Both the position numbers and the translations under genes were made by a program. A DNA stretch of 64,000 nucleotides from Lumbricus terrestris (lineage: Eukaryota > Annelida > Clitellata > Crassiclitellata > Lumbricidae): assembly GCA_949752735.1 (NCBI GenBank), contig OX457039.1:27519920-27583919 (forward strand), written 5' to 3'. Below, one piece after another: positions 11,527 through 23,234 of this stretch (positions within the stretch are counted from its first letter, which is position 1; each line of letters opens with the position of its first letter). The notes beneath the pieces were generated by a model, which was not told the origin of the DNA, searched no databases, and was given only the letters and a program-made list of their open reading frames with translations.

Positions 11527-12821
11527 CAGGGCCGGATTAAGGCATGTTCGACATGTTCGGCCGAACAGGGGCCCCCACACTTTAGGGGGCCCCCACACAT
11601 GCAATAGGAATTTTTTCATCATTGCTAATTATAATAGTAAACTGAGTTTAAAATATATGAAAACTTGTCAAATTATTCAAAAACTAGTGACTTTAGCATT
11701 ATGCAACTTTTGCACATGTGGGGGCCCTTATTGCAGTTTTCATTGCCAGGCCGATTGATTGATCTTAAAATCAGTCAGAAATGCTAGTAAGAGTTATACG
11801 TTTTTTAATTATTTAAAATTTGTGGGGGCCCTTATTGCAGTTTTCATTGCCAGGCAAATTGATCTTAAAATCAGTCAGAAATGCTAGTAAGAGTCATACT
11901 TTTTTGCTTATTTAAACACTTAATACATCACCTGATCGGAACTCCAGTGCTATGCTACGCATTACGAGATGGCATGATAATAACATTGAGTAGGCCTACA
12001 TGCAGCATGCACTCTTATTTTTACGAATTCAATCAATCTCATAAATTTATATAGAACCCCTTCAGATTTTTACTCGGTGGCGCTCCCAACGCAGGCGTTG
12101 TCAAAAAGAAAAGTCGAGAAGACAAAAGAAAGAGTCGGCAGAGTCACGGGAAGCGAGAGAGCAACGGGGAGGCTATTCCAGATAGGGGCCTAACTGTGCC
12201 CACTACCGAGAATGCTAGTCGTTGCATGGTCACAATACTCGAAAAAAGAACAAGGAATTCTCCACGAGCAAATGAGCGCAGTGAACGGCTGTCCGGAGAG
12301 ACAGACACCGGGGTGAAAGCTCACATAAGCAGGATGGAGCTTGAGCCAGGGTCTACTACTGGCATAACCGCGAAAATATATTTTAGTTTGTAAACAGTGT
12401 GGGGGCCATGCACAGCAGGGCAAATCAGGCCAAATGTCCTGGTAAGAACCATTTGCCCTGGCCGTTATTCTGCCGCAGGTCTACCAGAAATTTTCATAGC
12501 CAAGAATTTATTTGGGGCATAAAATCGCTTATGCACTGTTTGCTTGTACGAGTGCTGTGCGCTGGTCAGGAGAATGACTGACCATGAATCACTTTAATAT
12601 TCTTAAACCGTAAAAGATGTTTCGGTTGTTTTATACAATTAAAAGGCCTGTTGATAATTAGTGTTAAAAATAATATAGGGCCTAAGTAATGAATTAATAA
12701 CAGACGAATGGTGATTCGTTGAATATAACCCGTTTTGCGAGTCATTTTGTCATGCTTCTGTAAGGTCTGGGCCCCCACAGTTTTATCGAACAGGGCCCCC
12801 ACATTTGTTAATCCGGCCCTG
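11527..12821 (-). mobile_element. Non-autonomous hAT element, 1,295 bp, copy B (inverted)
   Basis: Same family and exact length as the copy at 7128-8422, in the opposite orientation. The ends are CAGGGCCGGATTAA-type, with 8-bp duplication TCTACAGT at 11519-11526 and 12822-12829. It sits in the intron between exons 8 and 9 of gene 1. The near-identity of the two copies implies recent movement or gene conversion. Confidence 0.92.
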
Positions 12822-13113
12822 TCTACAGTTCACTATTTTTAGTTTCTTCAGCTCAGGAATTATTTAATTCCGCAATTTGGCTGCTTAAAATGGAGCAAAG
12901 TAGATCATGATGATTTAATTAAAAATAATACAAAATTGCAACGCAAATAAGATCATGCATCAATGGTTAGGCCTACGCATTGTTTGCCAGATTATTGTCT
13001 TTGCATTTAGAATAATTTTTTGATTCAGCAACTCGCAACTATAATAGCCTATAAGAAATTTGTCATTGCAAATTGAGATACTCAGACGGTAACGTTTAAA
13101 CTAATCCACCTAC

Positions 13114-13224
13114 TGTTTTCCGTATCCGAAGAGCCGGCCATACATTTTGGGTCATGACGACATGAGTATGGATCCTCTCTCATCAAATTCTCAAACACCT
13201 TCCTCAGATCTTCGTCTTCTCCTC
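13114..13224 (-). CDS. Gene 1 exon 8: 37-residue two-Cys unit (last copy)
   Basis: The acceptor is TTATTTATGTCAAG/GA and the donor ACA/GTAGGT; 111 bp, phase 1-1. The unit reads GEDEDLRKVFENLM, then REDPYS, then CRHDPKCMAGSSDTEN. An acidic N-terminal helix-like part is followed by C-x5-C. The YS variant is shared with exon 3. Confidence 0.7.
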
Positions 13225-13530
13225 CTTGACATAAATAAATTCGTAATTTACATAGGGCTAATCACATGGTAATCAGGTCAATCAAAACCACACTTCTACA
13301 GATGTGAAGGACATTACTTGAAGTATCAGTGAGCGCAGTGGAGCCATTTGATGGTTTTTTGAGTTCAGTGACAGCACAAACGAGAGCATTCTGGATAGCT
13401 CGGCAGCGATATAAGCTTTATTTAAGGAGACGTCCCTATAGAATTGCTATTACTGTGCTATAGGTTAGATTAACATGGACTTTGGAAGTAGATGACATGA
13501 TATTTTGGAATTCTGTTCCATGGTTCAATA

Positions 13531-14324
13531 CAAAGCTCGAGGGTACGCGTACCTTAAAATAGAATACGTTAAAATACGTACGTACCTTTCAAAAATAGAA
13601 TACGCGTATTGTACGTACCATATATACACGAAAATTTTATTTATGGTTTACTCAGCCACCCATATCCAACGTATAATCTGACGTCAACTGTAGGCCTATG
13701 CGTCATTGAAACCGATACTTCCGGTAGCGTAGCAGTGAATTTAATTCGATAAATTCTTTGGTTATAATTAATTTAATGCGAATTGTTCTGTCTTTCTCAT
13801 GAGAGCTAGGTAAACGTCGCTGGTTTGCAAATTTGTGTAGCCTAACTCGAAAGTTGCAGTAGGCTATAGGCCTATCTATATAGCCTACGCATCAGTCAGC
13901 GAGTCAGCGATGCCCAGAGAACGTGGGAAGGAATGGACGCACGTGAAAGTTTTGAAAAATGCGAAAACAATTATTTGATTGAATGCAATTTTTCGACAAG
14001 TAGTTCTGGATTGGATCAGGCAATCGCATAAGAACACATCTTTGAAGTGCTGCAGCAGAACTGAGACGACTGACTGACATTAGTGCATTAAGTGCAATGT
14101 ATGCTGGATAAACATATACCTACAATATAGCATTGCAGCAATTTACTACGCCGTATACTGGGTGGTGAGTGTTTGCTTAAATTAAATTGAACATTCTTAT
14201 AATGAGCAATGACGTGGTTAACGTAGTTTATTTATTGTTTACGTACCCTAAAATAGGGTACGTTAAAATACGTACGTACCTTTCAAAAAAATAGAATACG
14301 TATGGTACGTACCCTCGAGCTTTG
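13531..14324. mobile_element. hAT-type element (794 bp) inserted in the exon array
   Basis: Perfect inverted ends CAAAGCTCGAGGG and CCCTCGAGCTTTG are followed by TACG-rich sequence (ACGTACGTACC). The flanks are GTTCAATA at 13523-13530 and GTTCAATT at 14325-14332, an 8-bp duplication with one mismatch. The empty site (GGTTCAATTCTC) is present in the sister units. It inserted after the array duplicated, into an intron of gene 1. Confidence 0.85.
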
Positions 14325-14946
14325 GTTCAATTCTCTAAATATTTGAAAGCTTTTAGTATGATTAGTCATCAGGCATTAGAGATATAAGCAAAACAGTTTG
14401 GCTTCCTTTTTTGTTGAACCCCGGTGTAAAAAGAGAATGAAGTAACAAAGGAAATAAAGTAAGAAAAACAATTGTTACTACAAGCAATTGTTTTGTTTTT
14501 CATATTTAAGTGGATAAATAACCTTTAAAAACTTTATTCCTGAGCCAAATGGGGGTTTAACATCTGAACCCTCTTGCCTACGCCACTGTCTCGTTCAATA
14601 TCTTTATAGTCTTGCTGCCAAGATCATTTCATGATATTTTCGAATTATTTTTGCACCTACAGTTTGCGGTGTTGTAGTTCCTTCAATTCAGGAATTATTT
14701 TCCATAATTACTTAAAATGAAACAAAATAGAATTACGATCATTTAATTAAAAATGATACAAAAATTGCAACGCAAATAAGATCATGCATCAATGGTTAAG
14801 CATTGTTTGCCAGATCATTGTCTTTGCATTTAGAATAATTTCTCGATTCAGCAACTCTGAACTATAATAGCCTATAAGAAATTTGTCATTGTAAATTGAG
14901 ATATCTCAGACGGCAACGTTTAAGCTAAATTAACTAATCCACCTAC

Positions 14947-15057
14947 TGTTTTCCGTATCCGAAGAGCCGGCCATACATTTTGGGTCATGACGACATGGGT
15001 TTGGATCCTCTATCATCAAATTCTCAAACACCTTCCTCAGATCTTCGTCTTCTCCTC
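14947..15057 (-). CDS. Gene 1 exon 7: 37-residue two-Cys unit
   Basis: 111 bp, phase 1-1, acceptor TATGCCAAG/GA, donor ACA/GTAGGT. It differs from its neighbours by Ile for Arg (ENLMIEDPNP before CRHDPKC). Confidence 0.7.
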
Positions 15058-15966
15058 CTTGGCATAAATAAATTCGTAATACACATTGACCTAATCCGGT
15101 CAATCAAAACCACACTGCTACAGATGTGAAAGACATTACTTGAAGTATAAGTGAGCGCAGTGGAGTCATTTGATGGTTTTTGGAGTTCAGTGACAGCACA
15201 AACGATAGCATTCTGGATAGCTCGCAAGCGATATAGGTTCTATTTTAGGCGACGTCCCTATAGAATTGCTATTTACAGTGCTATAGGCTAGAATAACATG
15301 GACTTTGGAAGTAGATGACATGATATTTTGGAATTCTGTTCCTTGGTTCAATTCTCAAAATATTTGAAATTTTTTAGTATGATTAATCAGCAGGCATTAG
15401 AGATATAAGCAAAACAGTTTGGCTTACTTTTTTATTGAACCACGGTGTAAAAAGAGAATGAAATAACAAAGGGAATAAAGTAAGAAAAACAATTGTTACT
15501 ACAAGCAATAGTTTTGTTTTTCATATTTAAGTGGATAAATAACCTTTAAAAACTTTCTTCCTGAGGCAAAGGGAGGTTTAACCCCTGAACCCTCTTGCCT
15601 ACGCCACTGTCTCGTTCTATATCTTTATAGTCTTGCTGCCAAGGTCAGTTCATGCTATTATCGAATTATTTTGCACCTACAGTTTGCGGTGTTGAAGTTC
15701 CTTCAATTCAGGAATTATTTTCCATAATTACTTAAAATGGAACAAAATAGAATTGCGATCATTTAATAAAAAAATTATGCAAAATTGCAACGCAAATAAG
15801 ATCATGCATTAATGGTTAAGCATTGTTTGCCAGATCAATGTCTTTGCATTTAGAATAATTTCTCGATTCAGCAACTCTGAGCTATAATAGCCTATAAGAA
15901 AGTTGTCATTGTAAATTGAGATATCTCAGACGGCAACGTTTAAACTAAATTAACTAATCCACCTAC

Positions 15967-16077
15967 TGTTTTCCGTATCCGAAGAGCCGGCCATACATTT
16001 TGGGTCATGACGACATGGGTTTGGATCCTCTCTCATCAAATTCTCAAACACCTTCCTCAGATCTTCGTCTTCTCCTC
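15967..16077 (-). CDS. Gene 1 exon 6: 37-residue two-Cys unit
   Basis: 111 bp, phase 1-1, same splice sites as exon 7. The protein unit reads GEDEDLRKVFENLM, REDPNP, CRHDPKCMAGSSDTEN. It is identical to exon 5, in a unit duplicated very recently. Confidence 0.7.
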
Positions 16078-16997
16078 CTTGGCATAAATAAATTTGTAAT
16101 TTACATAGGCCCAATCACATGGTAATCAGGTCAAACAAAACTACACTTCTACAGATGTGAAGAACATTACTTGAAGTATAAGTGAGCGCAGTGGAGTCAT
16201 TTGATGGTTTTTGGAGTTCAGTGACAGCACAAACGATAGCATTCTGGATAGCTCGCAAGCGATATAGGTTCTATTTTAGGCGACGTCCCTATAGAATTGC
16301 TATTTACAGTGCTATAGGCTAGAATAACATGGACTTTGGAAGTAGATGACATGATATTTTGGAATTCTGTTCCTTGGTTCAATTCTCAAAATATTTGAAA
16401 TTTTTTAGTATGATTAATCAGCAGGCATTAGAGATATAAGCAAAACAGTTTGGCTTACTTTTTTATTGAACCACGGTGTAAAAAGAGAATGAAATAACAA
16501 AGGGAATAAAGTAAGAAAAACAATTGTTACTACAAGCAATAGTTTTGTTTTTCATATTTAAGTGGATAAATAACCTTTAAAAACTTTCTTCCTGAGGCAA
16601 AGGGAGGTTTAACCCCTGAACCCTCTTGCCTACGCCACTGTCTCGTTCTATATCTTTATAGTCTTGCTGCCAAGGTCAGTTCATGCTATTATCGAATTAT
16701 TTTGCACCTACAGTTTGCGGTGTTGAAGTTCCTTCAATTCAGGAATTATTTTCCATAATTACTTAAAATGGAACAAAATAGAATTGCGATCATTTAATAA
16801 AAAAATTATGCAAAATTGCAACGCAAATAAGATCATGCATTAATGGTTAAGCATTGTTTGCCAGATCAATGTCTTTGCATTTAGAATAATTTCTCGATTC
16901 AGCAACTCTGAGCTATAATAGCCTATAAGAAAGTTGTCATTGTAAATTGAGATATCTCAGACGGCAACGTTTAAACTAAATTAACTAATCCACCTAC

Positions 16998-17108
16998 TGT
17001 TTTCCGTATCCGAAGAGCCGGCCATACATTTTGGGTCATGACGACATGGGTTTGGATCCTCTCTCATCAAATTCTCAAACACCTTCCTCAGATCTTCGTC
17101 TTCTCCTC
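16998..17108 (-). CDS. Gene 1 exon 5: 37-residue two-Cys unit
   Basis: 111 bp, phase 1-1, sequence identical to exon 6. The surrounding intron is also identical over about 1 kb. A collapsed or expanded assembly cannot be excluded. Confidence 0.7.
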
Positions 17109-18031
17109 CTTGGCATAAATAAATTTGTAATTTACATAGGCCCAATCACATGGTAATCAGGTCAAACAAAACTACACTTCTACAGATGTGAAGAACATTA
17201 CTTGAAGTATAAGTGAGCGCAGTGGAGTCATTTGATGGTTTTTTGAGTTCAGTGACAGCACAAACGATAGCATTCTGGATAACTCGGCAGCGATATAAGC
17301 TTTATTTTAGACGACGTCCCTATAGAATTGCTATTTACTGTGCTATGGGATAGAATAACAAGGACTTTAGAAGTAGATGACATGATATTTTGGAATTCTG
17401 ATCCTTGGTTCAATTCTCAAAATATTTGAAAATTTTTAGTATGATTAATCAGCAGGCATTAGAGATATAAGCAAAACAGTTTGGCTTACTTTTTTTTATT
17501 GAACCACGGTGTAAAAAGATAATGAAATAACAAAGGAAATAAAGTAAGAAAAACAATTGTTACTACAAGCAATTGTTTCGTTTTTCATATTTAAGTGGAT
17601 AAATAACCTTTAAAAACTTTCTTCCTGAGGCAAAGGGAGGTTTAACCCCTGAACCCTCTAGCCTACGCCACTGTCTCGTTCAATATCTTTATAGTCTTGC
17701 TGCCAAGATCATTTCATGATATTGTCGAATTATTTTGCACCTACAGTTTGCGGTGCTGAAGTTCCTTCAATTCAGGAATTATTTTCCATAATTACTTAAA
17801 ATGGAACAAAATAGAATTACGATCATTTAATAAAAAAAATTATACAAAATTGCAACGCAAATAAGATCATGCATCAATGGTTAAGCATTGTTTGCCAGAT
17901 CAATGTCTTTGCATTTAGAATAATTTCCCGATTCAGCAACTCTGAGCTATAATAGCCTATAAGAAATTTGTCATTGTAAATTGAGATATCTCAGACGGCA
18001 ACGTTTAAGCTAAATTAACTAATCCACCTAC

Positions 18032-18142
18032 TGTTTTCCGTATCCGAAGAGCCGGCCATACATTTTGGGTCATGACGACATGGGTTTGGATCCTCTCTCA
18101 TCAAATTCTCTAACACCTTCCTCAGATCTTCGTCTTCTCCCC
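18032..18142 (-). CDS. Gene 1 exon 4: 37-residue two-Cys unit
   Basis: 111 bp, phase 1-1. The acceptor context is GCCAAG/GGGGAGAAG, so the split codon ends in GG rather than GA. It carries Leu for Phe (RKVLENLM). The Cys pair CRHDPKC is conserved. Confidence 0.7.
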
Positions 18143-19062
18143 CTTGGCATAAATAAATTTGTAATTTACATAGGCCTAATCACATGGTAATCAGGTCAAT
18201 CAAAACCACACTGCTACAGATGTGAAGGACATTACTTGAAGTATCAGTGAGCGCAGTGGAGCCATTTGATGGTTTTTTGAGTTCAGTGACAGCACAAACG
18301 AGAACATTCTGGATAGCTCGCAAGCGATATAAGTTTTATTTCAGGCGATGTCCCTATAGAATTGCTATTTACTGTGCTATAGGCTAGATTAACATGGACT
18401 TTGGAAGTAGATGACATGATATTTTGGAATTCTGTTCCTTGGTTCAATTCTCAAAATATTTGAAAAAATTTAGTATGATTAATCAGCAGGCATTGGAGAT
18501 ATAAGCAAAACAGTTTGGCTTACTTTTTTATTGAACCACGGTGTAAAAAGAGTGACGTAACAAAGGGAATAAAGAAAGAAAAACAATTGTTACTACAAGC
18601 AATTGTTTTGTTTTTCATATTTAAGTGGATAAATAACCTTTAAAAACTTTCTTCCTGAGTCAAAGGGGGTTTAACCTCTGAACCCTCTTGCCTACGCCAC
18701 TGTCTCGTTCTATATCTTTATAGTTTTGCTGCCAAGATCAGTTCATGCTATTTTCAAATTATTTTGCACCTACAGTTTGCGGTGTTGAAGTTCCTCCAAT
18801 TCAGGAATTATTTTTCATAATTACTTAAAATGGAACAAAATAGAATTGCGATCATTTAATTAAAAATGATACAAAAATTGCAACGCAAATAAGATCATGC
18901 ATCAATGGTTAGGTCTACGCATTGTTTGCCAGATTATTGTTATTCATTTAGAATAATATTTTTTCATTCAGCAACTCACAACTATTATAATAGCCTATAA
19001 GAAATGTTTGTCATTGCAAATTGAGATATCTCAGACGGTAACATTTAAACTAATCCACCTAC

Positions 19063-19173
19063 TGTTTTCAGTATCCGAAGAGCCGGCCATACATTTTGGG
19101 TCATGACGACATGAGTATGGATCCTCTCTCATCAAATTCTCAAACACCTTCCTCAGATCTTCGTCTTCTTCTC
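19063..19173 (-). CDS. Gene 1 exon 3: 37-residue two-Cys unit
   Basis: 111 bp, phase 1-1, donor ACA/GTAGGT, acceptor GCCAAG/GA. It begins EEDEDLRKVFENLM (Glu for Gly), has the PYS variant before CRHDPKC, and has a synonymous ACT for ACG in SSDTEN. Confidence 0.7.
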
Positions 19174-20486
19174 CTTGGCATAAATAAATTCATAATTTAC
19201 ATAGGCCTAATCACATGGTAATCAGGTCAATCAAAACCACACTTCTACAGATGTGAAGGACATTACTTGAAGTATCAGTGAGCGCAGTGAGGTCATTTGA
19301 TGGTTTTTTGAGTTCAGTGACAGCACAAACGAGAGCATTCTGGATAGCTCGCAAGCGATATGAGCTTTATTTGGGCGACGTCCCTATTCAAGAAGAGAGA
19401 ACTGTGCTATAGCCTATAGGTTAGATTAACATGGACTTTGGAAGTATATAGATGCAGTCCTGAAGCCAAGAAAACAGAGCAGATTCTACACGTAACAATA
19501 GCGGGAAAGATGAGTTATGTAATAATGGAGATACTTGGGTTCGGCCATGAACCGCTCACCCTAAACTGTATAGGCCTGCAGGACAATTTGGAATGACGCA
19601 AAATATCATCCATCTGCGACCGGAAAATAAGAAATTTTTTATTTCAACGAAGAGGCCAGGGGCTTACTTTTCGTTTCATGATCTGACTTGCACAGCCAAC
19701 CTATAGTGGCCACAGAAAACTATTCTGAAAAGAAGCACCACCGGTCTGCTCTTATGGTCAATACTGTATCTATAGATCAGACACTCTGAACATCAATAAA
19801 TCATTGATAACTTGACAAGTAGGCTAGGCCTATAATTTGTATACATGTGTGCGAGAACCTGCTGGTAATGAATTTGTAATATTAGACTTTCGTTTGCCTT
19901 TATATGACTTTAATGCTAACGTAATTTCAAAACATCATCTGCATAATTATAGGAGAACAAATGCGCTAAGAAATTATGTTTTAGCATAGATGCCATTAGT
20001 TTCTAATACAATTGGTATCAATTGGCTTAGGATGATTTATTCGGCAGAAAATCGAGATATGCCTTGATTCGTTTTCACTGATAATTAATCTAATGAAACT
20101 CTCTTCTAGTCTTTCTCCTTCCATATCTTTTTAGTTTCGCTGCTAAGATCAGTTCATTGTATTCTCAACTCATTTTTGCACATGTCATACAGTTTGCAGT
20201 TTTCAAATTTCTCCAGTTCGCGAATTCTTTTCCATAATTACATTTTTAAAATGGAACAAAATATGACTGATTAATTATAAACAAGACAATGCTACAACTC
20301 AGGCATAGGCCTAATACGATCGTGCATCTATGCACTTCTATTCGCCTGGATATTGTCCTTGTATTTAGAGCAATTTTATGATTCAGCAACAGTACTGAGG
20401 ACTACATCTGCAAGTGTAAAATAAGGAATTTTCCAATGCAAATTACAGTATCTCCAATACTAAAATGTTTAAACTATTCAATGTAC

Positions 20487-20603
20487 TATTTTTGGTGTCC
20501 GACAACCCAGCAGCACATAGTATACTAGGTGTACCCATGTCGCATTGGTCTACTTCTCGCTGCAAATTCTCAAACATCTCCCGCAGATATTCGTCTTCTC
20601 CTC
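20487..20603 (-). CDS. Gene 1 exon 2: divergent 39-residue two-Cys unit
   Basis: Acceptor TTATGTCAAG/GA and donor AATA/GTACAT; 117 bp, phase 1-1. It reads GEDEYLREMFENLQRE, then VDQCDMGTPSILCAAG, then LSDTKN. It aligns with the 37-residue units at both ends, but the Cys spacing is C-x8-C rather than C-x5-C. It is probably the oldest unit, outside the homogenised array. Confidence 0.65.
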
Positions 20604-20665
20604 CTTGACATAAAAATATCGTAATGTAACCATACTGTCACACAGATTGCTAATCAGAAGGTACT

Positions 20666-20865
20666 GTGGGGCGCGGTGGTATGGTGGTGGGTTTGGTACC
20701 TTGGAGTCGGATGGTTTCATTTTCGAATCCATTTCAAGCCGCCGCGTAGGGACCTTAAGTTATTCCTTCACTCGTTACTATTGCTTCGGCGTGAAACTCC
20801 GATGCAGTGCCCGCGCTGTAGTCGGGAGCGCCTCTGAGCAGTGAGCTTGAAGGGGCGCTAAAGCA
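20666..20865 (+). mobile_element. tRNA-derived SINE, plus orientation
   Basis: The head resembles a tRNA (GGGGCGCGGTGGTATGGTGG as box A region, TTTCGAATCC as box B). It is followed by GGCGTGAAACTCCGATGCAGTG and the tail GTCGGGAGCGCCTCTGAGCA...GAAGGGGCGCTA. The tail matches the 3-prime end of the WNGLP-type LINE. It lies in intron 1 of gene 1. Confidence 0.75.
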
Positions 20866-21284
20866 ATTGCGAGAAACAAATAGTTTAAAAAGATAATTGT
20901 GAAAGCAGGCGGTTTACTTCGACCTCAAATGAGTTCGAATCCGAAGATCCAGTTGATTTTTGGCACACTGAAGGACCTTTAAGGAGAACGTTGACCAATA
21001 GACAGCGTAAAAAGAAAACGTTGTGGTGTGATTGAGGGTAGGCTTGCCCTTGATACCCAAAATTTATATATAGGCCATGGCTATTAGTTTTACGTAGGCT
21101 ACATAATAGTCTGCTTTTTGTTTAATCTAAACAGTCAAACACCGAGACGAATTGTTAACTGTCACGTTATGACGACCGGTTGTTTTCTCAATAAAACGGA
21201 TATATATCTAAATATATATATATAAAATGGCTTCATATATATATAATTATATAATATATATGTATAATTATATGGACTTGCATT

Positions 21285-21548
21285 CATAGGCGGAGACCTG
21301 GGCCGAGAATTGGGGGGACGGAAAGACGCGAGATTTGCCGAAAAATTTCTGACGACCGGCGAAATCTCGAAAAAATTAGTATTTTCGCCGCCAAAAAAGT
21401 TGATGACCTTTTTTTTTTTTTTAGTCATCCGGCCAAATCTCGACAAAATTTTCTATTTTCGCCGCCAAAAAAGTCTTGACGCTCAAACATTGGGGGGGAC
21501 AAATACATGGGCCGTCCCCCTCTGTCCCCCCCTAGGTCTCCGCCCATG
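21285..21548. mobile_element. hAT-type MITE (264 bp)
   Basis: Ends CATAGGCGGAGACCT and AGGTCTCCGCCCATG are inverted with one mismatch. Flanks are CTTGCATT (21277-21284) and TTTGCATT (21549-21556), an 8-bp duplication with one mismatch. The interior has repeated AAAATTTTCTATTTTCGCCG and AGTCATC motifs. It is non-coding. Confidence 0.75.
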
Positions 21549-21868
21549 TTTGCATTTCCTGGATTCTCATTGTAATACTAAATGAACCACTTGTGCTTGG
21601 AATACAAGACCAACTTACAAACTCGTTTTGCATTCTGCCATAATTAGGCCAATGTTTATGACAGCTAGATCTAAGAATGTCAGCGCCCGAAATCTGCACC
21701 GAAAGTGAGATTTACTTTAACCAATTTCTACCTATTAGGCAGATACCTCTCTCTATGGCTCTCTTTATAAACTACTTAGAACTTTCCCTCTTTGACCGCC
21801 TGAATCTGTAGCGCTTTTGGTTAGTCATTTCTAATGGCGCTATATGAATTGAATAGCTAGATAGACAG

Positions 21869-22445
<577 letters not shown>

Positions 22446-23129
22446 TTACTTATCACAAGGTATTGCAAGTGTTAGTAAATCACAGCATACAGTGCAAAAC
22501 TGATGTCACCTGCGATTCTTATCTACAAATTCGATAATTAATTAATGTTGTCAAAATAAAAATTAGTTAAAATGTCGTATATAATTCCTAATAAAAATTA
22601 TTAGGCCTAACTGAAAGTATGCAGCATATATAGGCTACAGTTAGGCATCTGTACATGTGAAATAATTTGATTTTTTAAACAAATATAGCGCTGCCGTGGA
22701 TTGCAAAAAAATAATTTCAGGAATGCGAAGAAGAATGCGAATAAGAAAATGATTAAGGACTAGAAATACTTATACATACAAAAAGATGAGAAAGAAGATT
22801 AGCCTATTATGCGAAAAAGACAGCAAACGAACCGAGACCTAATAACAAAATGCAAATAAGAATAAAAATTAAGAGTAGGCATATATAAGTAGTAAATGCT
22901 CAGGGATTCGGATCTACAGCGGCTAGGCGGTTTCTGCGCTTAAGTCTTGTCGCTATGAAAATCATGGCGGTCGCTGATGCTGAACTGTTTTTGAAACGTT
23001 CAACAGTCTGTGTTGGCAGCCGAAACTGACACATACCGTAGTCTGTTGACTTCTCATTTGGGTAACTATGAATCACGTCAGTCTTATCGTCATTTCTTTC
23101 ACCTTTGCAAATCATAATCATTCATTCAT
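22446..23129. other. No gene recognised (intron 1 of gene 1)
   Basis: The stretch is AT-rich. A minus-strand open frame at 22900-23121 has no recognised domain or clear splice context. Confidence 0.5.
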
Positions 23130-23234
23130 CAGGCTGCAGGTCTATGACATAGCATGACATGATTTCAATTACATTGACATGATGTCTATGACATAGCATG
23201 ACACGATGTCAATGACATGATGTCTATGACATAG
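23130..23234. repeat. Short minisatellite, CATGACATGATGTC-like unit
   Basis: Degenerate repeats of GACATGATGTCAATGACAT-type sequence continue on the far side of the solo LTR (24249-24320), so the LTR inserted into this minisatellite. Confidence 0.8.

Larger units (their letters stand above)
12830..19430 (-). repeat. Tandem array of ~1.03-kb units, each carrying one gene 1 exon
   Basis: The low ends of the 111-bp exons are spaced 1833, 1020, 1031, 1034 and 1031 bp. The first spacing becomes 1,031 when the 794-bp insert plus 8-bp duplication at 13531-14332 is subtracted. Introns are repeated along with exons (for example GCTGCCAAGATC, CAATTGTTACTACAAGC). Two adjacent units (about 15134-16202 and 16165-17233) look identical by eye. 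A decayed copy of the unit end is visible near 20030-20480. Confidence 0.9.

Noticed and set aside
12830..19430. CRISPR-like or satellite array
   Set aside because: Units are about 1 kb, contain a spliced coding exon and conserved introns, and the genome is eukaryotic.
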